The position numbers and the translations under genes are program-made. A DNA stretch of 64,000 nt from Algorimicrobium sediminis (GTDB taxonomy: Bacteria > Bacteroidota > Bacteroidia > Flavobacteriales > Flavobacteriaceae), in the NCBI RefSeq assembly GCF_042684585.1, contig NZ_JBHULS010000002.1, forward strand, positions 1 through 64,000, in the 5' to 3' direction. Each line of letters begins with the position of its first letter. Position 1 is the stretch's first letter. Below are positions 1 through 7,215 of this stretch, in pieces. The notes below the pieces were generated by a model that was not told where the DNA came from, made no database searches, and worked only from the letters and a program-made list of their open reading frames with translations.

Positions 1-2591
1 CTTCTATCGTGGATGCGACCGAAGATTTAGATGCCCAAGTCAAAACCAATGCGGATGGGATTGCTACCAATGCGACATCAATAACGAACAATGCGACCGC
101 TACAAACACAGCCATTGCTGCGGTGCAGGCGGATGTCAATCAAAATGAAGTAGATGCCGATACTGCTATTGCTGCGGTGCAGGCGGATGTCAACCAAAAT
201 GAAGCCGACAGTGATGCTGCTGATGCCGTATTACAAACCAACATCGATAACCTAAATACAGCTAATACAGCTGAAACAGCTGCTATTCAAGCAGAATTAG
301 ATGCCACACAAACTGGTGCTGGTTTAGAAACAGATGGAACATACGATGCAAACGGTTCGACAAATTATATCAATAGCTCAACTTCTATCGTGGATGCGAC
401 CGAAGATTTAGATGCCCAAGTCAAAATCAATGCGGATGGGATTGCTACCAATGCGACATCCATAACAATTAATGCGACCGATACAAATACAGCCATCGCC
501 ACCGTTCAAGCGGATGTCAATCAAAATGAAGTAGATGCCGATACTGCTATTGCTGCGGTGCAGGCGGATGTCAATCAGAATGAAGCCGACAGTGATGCTG
601 CTGATGCCGTATTACAAACCAACATCGATAACTTAAATACAGCTAATACAGCTGAAACAGCTGCTATTCAAGCAGAATTAGATACCACACAAACAGGTGC
701 TGGTTTAGAAACCGATGGAACATACGATGCAAACGGTTCGACCAATTATATCAATAGCTCAACTTCTATCGTGGATGCGACCGAAGATTTAGATACCCAA
801 GTCAAAGCCAATGCGGATGGGGTTGCTACCAATGCGACGTCTATAACAACCAATGTGACCGCTACAAACGCAGCCATTGCCACCGTTCAAGCGGATGTAG
901 ACAACAATCAGGCTGCTATTCAAGCAGAATTAGATACCACACAAACTGGTGCTGGTTTAGAAACAGATGGAACATACACAGCAAACGGTTCGACAAATTA
1001 TATCAATAGCTCCACCTCTATCGTTGATGCGACCGAAGATTTAGATGCCCAGGTCAAAACCAACGCCGATGGGATTGCAACAAACGCCACGTCTATAACA
1101 AACAATGTGACCGCTACAAATGCAGCCATTGCCACCGTTCAAGCGGATGTAGACCAAAATGAAGCTGATGCCGATACTGCTATTGCTGCATATCAAGCGG
1201 ATGTTGATCAAAATGAAGCAGATGCCGATGCAGCTATTGCTGCCGTTCAAGCGGATGTAGACAACAATCAGGCTGCTAGTGAAGCTGCCGATACGACAAT
1301 AATCGCAACAATAACTAGTAATGCATCCTCCGCAACCACAGCTATTACAACGCTTCAAGCGGATGTTGATCAAAATGAAGCGGATGCCGATACAGCTATT
1401 GCTGCCGTCCAAGCGGATGTGAATGCCAATGAAACCGCTAGCGATTTAGCCGATGCGACTTTACAGACAAATATTGATAATTTAAGTACGGCTAATACAG
1501 CAACAACAGATGCCCTTCAATTAGAATTAAATACCACACAAGCTGGTGCCGGGTTAGAAACTGATGGCACTTATACTGCCAATAGCAGTGCGAACTATAT
1601 TAGTAGTGTTACAAATTTATCTCAAGCAGATGATGTATTAGATGCAGTCATAAAAACGTATGCCACAGCGATTACAACAAATGCTGCTATTGCAACGACA
1701 GCCATTGCAGCTGTTCAAGCAGATGTAGATACAAACGAAGCAGATGCCGATACCGCTATTGCTGCCGTTCAAGCGGATGTGAATGCCAATGAAACAGCTA
1801 CGATAACAGCTTTGGCTTTGAAAGAAGATGCCGCTAACAAATCTACAGATGCGACGCTCGCTGATGCAACGAACGTAAAATTCCCAACAGAATTAGCGGT
1901 TAAAACCTATGTGGATACAGCAAATTCAACCAATGCAAATTTAACAGGACCCATTACAAGTTCAGGAAATGCCACTTCGGTAGCTTCTCAAACGGGAACA
2001 GGTTCTAAATTTGTTATGGATACCGCACCAACATTGGTAACTCCCGTTTTGGGCGTTGCAACGGCAACAAGCGTAAATGGAACGTCTATTCCAATTTCAA
2101 AAACTTTGGTGGTGACTACAGATAAAATAAGTGCCTTATCGGCCACAACGTCAACGGAATTAGCGGGCGTTATTTCAGATGAAACAGGAACAGGAAGCTT
2201 GGTGTTATCGGCTTCACCAATATTCACAGGAACTCCTTTAGCACCAACAGCAATTGCTGGAACAAGCACCACACAAATTGCTACCACAGCTTTTGTTTCT
2301 GATGCGTTAAACGTTGTTAATATTGCTACTAAAAATACTAATTACACAGCAACGTTGTCCGATTATACTATTTTATGCGATGCTAGCAGTGGCGATTTTA
2401 CACTGACATTGCCTGAAGCTTCTAGCGCTAGTGGTAAAATATTTGTAATACGTAAAATTGATGAAAGTAGTAATAAATTATCTTTTGATAAAACCATATA
2501 CTTATCAACAACTACAACAGTGCCATTTATGAATTTGAATAAAACCATCCGAATTCAATCTAATGGAACCTCTTGGTACGTTATTGACTAG
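1..2591 (+). CDS. Repeat-rich fibre-like surface protein, 5' partial
   Basis: The reading frame is open at the window edge (first whole codon at base 3), so the N-terminus is missing; the GTG at 9 lies inside a repeat and is not the start. The first 340 residues are large units built on the motif TDGTYDANGSTNYINSSTS followed by DATEDLDAQVK and Ala/Asp/Gln-rich 18-residue segments of the type AIAAVQADVNQNEADADT, which look like a coiled coil. After about residue 620 come tail-fibre-like segments (NLTGPITSSGNATS, TTQIATTAFVS). The last 85 residues form a distinct Thr/Ser-rich beta domain ending WYVID. Repeats of this kind occur in fibre or adhesin proteins of phages and marine Bacteroidota. The next gene follows after 34 bp and shares a long segment with it. 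Role in attachment is inferred; no catalytic motif is seen. Confidence 0.75.
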   Translation, partial: SIVDATEDLDAQVKTNADGIATNATSITNNATATNTAIAAVQADVNQNEVDADTAIAAVQADVNQNEADSDAADAVLQTNIDNLNTANTAETAAIQAELDATQTGAGLETDGTYDANGSTNYINSSTSIVDATEDLDAQVKINADGIATNATSITINATDTNTAIATVQADVNQNEVDADTAIAAVQADVNQNEADSDAADAVLQTNIDNLNTANTAETAAIQAELDTTQTGAGLETDGTYDANGSTNYINSSTSIVDATEDLDTQVKANADGVATNATSITTNVTATNAAIATVQADVDNNQAAIQAELDTTQTGAGLETDGTYTANGSTNYINSSTSIVDATEDLDAQVKTNADGIATNATSITNNVTATNAAIATVQADVDQNEADADTAIAAYQADVDQNEADADAAIAAVQADVDNNQAASEAADTTIIATITSNASSATTAITTLQADVDQNEADADTAIAAVQADVNANETASDLADATLQTNIDNLSTANTATTDALQLELNTTQAGAGLETDGTYTANSSANYISSVTNLSQADDVLDAVIKTYATAITTNAAIATTAIAAVQADVDTNEADADTAIAAVQADVNANETATITALALKEDAANKSTDATLADATNVKFPTELAVKTYVDTANSTNANLTGPITSSGNATSVASQTGTGSKFVMDTAPTLVTPVLGVATATSVNGTSIPISKTLVVTTDKISALSATTSTELAGVISDETGTGSLVLSASPIFTGTPLAPTAIAGTSTTQIATTAFVSDALNVVNIATKNTNYTATLSDYTILCDASSGDFTLTLPEASSASGKIFVIRKIDESSNKLSFDKTIYLSTTTTVPFMNLNKTIRIQSNGTSWYVID
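9..1022 (+). repeat. In-frame tandem repeats of 381, 381 and 252 bp
   Basis: The string GTGGATGCGACCGAAGATTT begins at 9, 390 and 771, giving two units of exactly 381 bp (127 codons). A fourth copy with GTT for GTG begins at 1023, so the third unit is 252 bp (84 codons), having lost 43 codons. A more diverged copy continues to about 1600. Differences between copies are scattered single bases, and all lengths are multiples of three. Confidence 0.9.
1932..2296 (+). repeat. 365-bp segment duplicated at 4120-4484
   Basis: This stretch of the first gene is nearly identical, base for base and with the same length, to 4120-4484 in the next gene. Both encode the region from NANLTGPITSSG through ELAGVISDETGTGS to TTAFV. 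Differences are mostly synonymous. Confidence 0.9.
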
Positions 2592-2625
2592 TCCATTATA
2601 ATTATAAAATAAAAAACAATATTAT

Positions 2626-5481
2626 ATGAATCCTTTTATATTATCAAGAAGCATAGTTCACACGTTGATCTTATGCTTTACAGTAGCGACTGCTTTTGCT
2701 CAAAAAACACAAAAAATTGGAGACAATCCATATTCAATTAACCCAAAAGCTGTTTTAGAGTTAGAAAGTACCACCAAAGGCTTTTTACTCCCTCGAATGA
2801 CGGAATCTCAAATGAATGCAATAACTGGACCTGCCGAAGGCATGATGGTTTTCTGTACCAATTGTGGTATTGCTAACGACGGAGAATTAAGAATTGCATA
2901 CAATAACGTCTGGCAAACCTTTAAAGGAGATTTAAAAGGTAATGTTGTAGGTAATTTAACAGGTAATATTACCGAAACATCTGTAATAGCTAATGGCGTA
3001 ACTGCTACGACCCAAGCCGCCGGAGACTCCTCAACAAAAGTAGCTACAACCGCCTTTGTTACTTCAGCTGCGTCTTCCTCTAATTTTGTTAATTTAACAA
3101 CCGCACAAACCATTGCTGGAGCAAAAACGTTTGAAACAGATTTAATTGTTCAAGGAATGACAGTTGGAGTTGGAGCAGGTGACGCATCAATGACAGTCTA
3201 TAATACAGCTCTTGGACTAGACGCCTTAAAAGAAAATACCAGCTGGGGAAATACTGCAATAGGTAGAGAAACCTTAACCAAAAGCACGAACAGTACAAAT
3301 ACTGCCGTTGGTTATCAAGCTTTAAAAATAAGTACACAGGGTAGCTCCAACGTTGCTATTGGTTCTCGATCCATGGCAGCAAATACTATAGGAAGGAGCA
3401 ATACTGCGACTGGTGCTAATGCAATGCGCAGCAATACCGATGGAAGTAATAATACTGCGACAGGTGATAATTCGATGTATAGCAATACCACTGGAAGTCA
3501 AAATAGTGCTGTGGGACAAAACGCATTACGTACAAACACTACAGGTAATCAAAATACTGCAATCGGTAATAGTGCAGATGTATCTAGTAACAATTTAACC
3601 AATGCCACAGCCATTGGCTATAACGCCAAAGTAGCCACAAGCAATACCATTCAATTAGGAGATACTGATATTACCCATGTAAAAACGAGTGGGACATTAA
3701 CTACCGGTGCTATTACGATACCCAATACGGATGGTACGTCTGGACAAGTTTTAGCAACCAATGGTGCTGGTATTTTAGCTTGGAGCACACCATCAACAGA
3801 AGCGACTTCTTATAGCGGTATTTTACCATTAGCTAATGGTGGTACAGGTTCTGCAACCAAAAACTTTGTAGATTTAACAACCGCACAAACCATTGCTGGA
3901 GCAAAAACGTTTAGTAACGCTTTGACAGCTGCTTCCTTTGTCAAAAATGGAGGTACACCAACACAATTTCTAAAAGCAGACGGATCTGTTGATGCTACTG
4001 CTTACGCCCCCATGGCTTCCCCTGCCTTAACAGGAACTCCAACAGCCCCAACAGCTTCTGCAGGAACTAACTCTACACAAATTGCTACAACTGCTTTTGT
4101 AACCAACGCTCAAGCAACCAACGCAAATTTAACAGGACCAATAACAAGTTCAGGAAATGCCACTTCGGTAGCTTCTCAAACCGGAACAGGTTCTAAATTT
4201 GTTATGGATACCGCACCAACATTGGTAACACCCGTTTTGGGTGTTGCCACAGCAACAAGCGTGAATGGAACGGCCATTCCAAGTTCAAAAACTTTGGTAG
4301 TGACTACAGATAAAATAAGTGCTTTATCAGCAACGACATCAACCGAATTGGCTGGCGTTATTTCAGATGAAACAGGAACAGGAAGCTTGGTGTTATCGGC
4401 TTCACCAACATTTACAGGAACTCCAACAGCCCCAACAGCAATTGCTGGAACAAGCACCACACAACTAGCTACCACAGCTTTTGTAAGTGCGGCTGCATCT
4501 TCATCCAAATTTGTAGATTTAACAACCGCACAAACCATTGCTGGAGCAAAAACCTTTAGTTCAGATATGATGATAGGTACTTTAACTATTGGAAAAGGTA
4601 GCGGAGGTGATTATACTAGTGTGGTTATGGGTACAGATGCTTTAGCCGTAAATACATCGGGTGATAGAAATACAGCTATTGGAACTTTTGCTCTAAAATC
4701 TACAACGACGGGTATGAGGAATACAGCAATCGGATATAATACACTAGAAACAAATACAACAGGATCTTACAATACAAGTATTGGTGCTTTCTCTGGTCCT
4801 GATGCTGCAAACCCTGCTTTAGTGAACAGTACAGCCATTGGCTATAATGCCAAAGTAACCAACAGCAACACCATACAATTAGGAAATACAGCTGTTACAG
4901 AAGTACGAACAAGTGGTTTGGTAAAAGGTAACGCTTTTCATGCAACGGGACCTAATAACACCGGTTTAGAAGGTGGCTATTTAGTTTGGAACTTGTTACA
5001 ACCAGGCACTACTGATGCTACTCGAGACGGTTATACTTCTATTGTTAACAATAAAGGCACTAGTGCTGGTGGTTTTAGATTTTACAATGTTTCAACTACG
5101 GTAGAACCTACTATCGCTCCTATAGTAGAAATTAATGCAAGCGGATCTATTAAAGCTGGGGCAGTAACCTACCCAAGTACGCATAATTCAACTGCCGGCC
5201 AAGTATTAACTACCAATGCCTCTGGTGTTGCCAGTTGGGGAAGTGCCGCGCCAAGTGTGCGAGAAGTGGCAGATGAATTTACAGCAACATTAAATCAGAC
5301 TAGTTTTACATTAACGCAAACACCTTCGGCAAACAGTAAGGTGAAAATGTATGTAAATGGTATTCGTATTAGTAATACGGCCTATACCATAAGTGGCGCT
5401 ACAGTTACCTACATTCCTGCAAACAATGGATTGACCGTATTAGCTGTAACTGATAGAATTCAGTTTGATTATTTTTACTAA
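2626..5481 (+). CDS. Secreted protein with YadA-head-like repeats
   Basis: A signal peptide is evident (hydrophobic core LILCFTVATAFA, cleavage before QKTQK). The domain after it, with LELESTTKGFLLPRMTESQ, is common at the N-terminus of Bacteroidota surface proteins. Residues about 190-340 and 660-750 hold repeats of about 23 residues of the type NTAIGYQAL/NTAVGQNAL, resembling the left-handed beta-roll of trimeric YadA heads. FVDLTTAQTIAGAKTF occurs three times with one variant, as a spacer. The last 70 residues form a separate beta domain ending IQFDYFY. No YadA-type barrel anchor and no recognisable T9SS C-terminal signal are seen, so how it stays on the cell is unclear. It probably forms an operon with the preceding gene. 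A role as an adhesin or fibre is inferred from the repeats only. Confidence 0.75.
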   Translation: MNPFILSRSIVHTLILCFTVATAFAQKTQKIGDNPYSINPKAVLELESTTKGFLLPRMTESQMNAITGPAEGMMVFCTNCGIANDGELRIAYNNVWQTFKGDLKGNVVGNLTGNITETSVIANGVTATTQAAGDSSTKVATTAFVTSAASSSNFVNLTTAQTIAGAKTFETDLIVQGMTVGVGAGDASMTVYNTALGLDALKENTSWGNTAIGRETLTKSTNSTNTAVGYQALKISTQGSSNVAIGSRSMAANTIGRSNTATGANAMRSNTDGSNNTATGDNSMYSNTTGSQNSAVGQNALRTNTTGNQNTAIGNSADVSSNNLTNATAIGYNAKVATSNTIQLGDTDITHVKTSGTLTTGAITIPNTDGTSGQVLATNGAGILAWSTPSTEATSYSGILPLANGGTGSATKNFVDLTTAQTIAGAKTFSNALTAASFVKNGGTPTQFLKADGSVDATAYAPMASPALTGTPTAPTASAGTNSTQIATTAFVTNAQATNANLTGPITSSGNATSVASQTGTGSKFVMDTAPTLVTPVLGVATATSVNGTAIPSSKTLVVTTDKISALSATTSTELAGVISDETGTGSLVLSASPTFTGTPTAPTAIAGTSTTQLATTAFVSAAASSSKFVDLTTAQTIAGAKTFSSDMMIGTLTIGKGSGGDYTSVVMGTDALAVNTSGDRNTAIGTFALKSTTTGMRNTAIGYNTLETNTTGSYNTSIGAFSGPDAANPALVNSTAIGYNAKVTNSNTIQLGNTAVTEVRTSGLVKGNAFHATGPNNTGLEGGYLVWNLLQPGTTDATRDGYTSIVNNKGTSAGGFRFYNVSTTVEPTIAPIVEINASGSIKAGAVTYPSTHNSTAGQVLTTNASGVASWGSAAPSVREVADEFTATLNQTSFTLTQTPSANSKVKMYVNGIRISNTAYTISGATVTYIPANNGLTVLAVTDRIQFDYFY
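4120..4484 (+). repeat. Second copy of the 365-bp segment at 1932-2296
   Basis: See the first copy. The flanking codons differ completely on both sides, so the shared block has sharp ends, as expected of domain duplication or gene conversion between neighbouring genes. Confidence 0.9.
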
Positions 5482-5518
5482 CTATTCCAAGAAGTATTCG
5501 AAGTTTTAAACACCAACC

Positions 5519-5558
5519 CCAACAAAACTAATGCGCGTAGTTCCTCTTGTTTTGTTGG
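5519..5558 (+). terminator. Hairpin between secreted-protein genes
   Basis: The arms CCAACAAAAC (5519-5528) and GTTTTGTTGG (5549-5558) are perfect inverted repeats of 10 bp with a 20-nt loop, followed by a short TTTAT. The run of T is short, so this may attenuate rather than fully terminate transcription into the next gene. Confidence 0.45.
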
Positions 5559-5573
5559 TTTATACAACACATC

Positions 5574-6836
5574 ATGAACTTATTGAACACAGTAATCCCA
5601 TTAAAATTTATTTTTTATTTTATACTATTGAGCGTATTCCCTTTTCATGGGGCGGCGCAAATAGTAAATAAAAATGGTGCAGTAACCACTGAAGCTTTGC
5701 AGGCGGTAAATAAAAATGGCGCCATAGCAACTGGAATAGGACTGAACAGATTTGGAGGCATTGTAGATGCGCCTTTAACAACAAGCGTAACCTCTACCAC
5801 AGGCAGGATATGGATGGACCGCAACTTAGGAGCGTCTCGAGTTGCCACCAGTGCTACCGACACCTTGGCTTATGGCGATTTATACCAGTGGGGACGTGCC
5901 ACGGATGGGCATCAGGTAAGAACAAGCGTTGCAATAACAGAACAAAGCAGCTCAACTAGTCCGGGAACCGACTTTATTAAAGGATCATCCAATTGGTACA
6001 CAGGCACCGATCCCGACAATCTCTGGCAGGGGGTAAACGGCATTAACAACCCATGTCCAAGCGGTTTCCGACTGCCAACAAAGGCCGAATGGGAGGCAGA
6101 ACGTGCTACATGGAGCAGCAATAATACAGCTGGTGCTTGGGCCTCGCAGCTTAAATTGCCCTTGACGGGCTACCGCAGCAACAACAATGGTTCGCTCAAC
6201 AATCCTGGTAGCGGCTACTATTGGAGCAGTACGGTTAGCAGTTTCTTTTCGGCTTCGCTGTCGCACTTCCTGTCCATCGATAGCGGCGCTTCCGTCATAG
6301 GTTCCAGCGACCTACGAGCAAACGGACGCGCAGTACGCTGCATTAAAAATCTTGCCGTAGGCGATACTTATCAAGGTGGAAAAATAGCCTATATTTTTGT
6401 TCCGGGGGACACGGGCTATGTAGCTGGAGAAACACATGGTTTAATTGTAGCCACAGAAAATCAATCTAACGGAGACGGTAAGGCATGGAATAATGGTACT
6501 AATGTAAGTATTGGAACAGGATCTGCAAAAGGAACTGGTGCCGCTAATACTACGGCAATTATTGCCGCTCAAAGCGCTACAACTACCGATTATGCAGCCG
6601 GTTTAGCAAGAGCCTACACAGGCGGTGGATATACGGATTGGTATTTACCTAGTAAAGAGGAGTTAAATACATTGTATGTGAATAAAACAGCCATTGGCAT
6701 TCCAGATACTGTTTATTACAGTTCTACAGAGGTTAACGCTGATAAGGTCTATGCTCAACGTATGAGTGATGGTCAATATTTCCAAATGCCCAAAGGCGGA
6801 ACTGGGTTACCTGTTAGAGCCATGCGTACTTTTTAG
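5574..6836 (+). CDS. Secreted FISUMP / DUF1566-like lectin-fold protein
   Basis: The ATG at 5574 is preferred over a TTG at 5547 because it begins directly with a signal peptide ending PFHGAAQ. Residues about 75-265 form a FISUMP (Fibrobacter succinogenes paralogous) domain: WMDRNLGASR, YGDLYQWGR, CPSGFRLPTKAEWE, YYWSSTV and GRAVRCIKN. The second half, about 270-420, looks like a DUF1566/Lcl-type domain (GGKIAYIF, GGGYTDWYLPSKEELN, YYSSTEV, PVRAMRTF). Both belong to the C-type-lectin-like fold group. The start of the mature protein carries VNKNGAV and VNKNGAI, a motif also found in the following secreted protein. The FISUMP half is clearly richer in G and C than its surroundings, suggesting domain acquisition. 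Ligand unknown. Confidence 0.8.
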   Translation: MNLLNTVIPLKFIFYFILLSVFPFHGAAQIVNKNGAVTTEALQAVNKNGAIATGIGLNRFGGIVDAPLTTSVTSTTGRIWMDRNLGASRVATSATDTLAYGDLYQWGRATDGHQVRTSVAITEQSSSTSPGTDFIKGSSNWYTGTDPDNLWQGVNGINNPCPSGFRLPTKAEWEAERATWSSNNTAGAWASQLKLPLTGYRSNNNGSLNNPGSGYYWSSTVSSFFSASLSHFLSIDSGASVIGSSDLRANGRAVRCIKNLAVGDTYQGGKIAYIFVPGDTGYVAGETHGLIVATENQSNGDGKAWNNGTNVSIGTGSAKGTGAANTTAIIAAQSATTTDYAAGLARAYTGGGYTDWYLPSKEELNTLYVNKTAIGIPDTVYYSSTEVNADKVYAQRMSDGQYFQMPKGGTGLPVRAMRTF

Positions 6837-7215
6837 TTTCTTGTTGATACGGATAGATTTAGATGCGATTTTAAAAGAAAAGGAACTTATTTTAATTTTT
6901 ATTACCAATGCGTTAGGTTTTGAGGTCTATTTAACGTGCCCACTTGACGAACTACTTTAACAGTAAGCATAACAAAAAGTGAAAGCATGGTTTTTACCAA
7001 ATAGTGTAAATTTAAAAAAACAGCACCTATCTACCGCTCTTTAAAATAAACAATGTCTATTAAATAGTTTTAAAATGCTTAAAAATTGTAATCTAACAAT
7101 GTTTATACTAGATTTAGATAAGCTTAAAAATGAATGGGAAGTCTGCTTTATTTTTTACTTCTGTGTTAGGTAAATAGATTCATAACGGCCACTTAATAGT
7201 ATCAAACTTAAAAAT
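6837..7215. other. Intergenic region without a gene
   Basis: This AT-rich stretch of 379 bp separates two secreted-protein genes. A 64-codon frame crossing the stop of the FISUMP gene has no signal peptide or motif and is a chance frame. I see no convincing terminator or dyad. It presumably holds the promoter of the gene at 7216. Confidence 0.6.

Noticed and set aside
9..1022. Tandem repeats considered as a CRISPR-like or satellite array
   Set aside because: The units are 381 or 252 bp, in frame and continuous with a coding sequence, with no spacer/repeat alternation and no cas genes.
1041..1412. Long reverse-strand frame inside the repeat gene (also at 1988-2287, 2808-3113 and 4176-4538)
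   Set aside because: These frames mirror the repeats of the + strand genes, are rich in Cys/Ile or Val as antisense of Ala/Asn/Thr codons, and have no start context or family motif.
6766..6960. 64-codon + strand frame after the FISUMP gene
   Set aside because: It overlaps the 3' end of the FISUMP gene in another frame and has no recognisable feature; likely chance.
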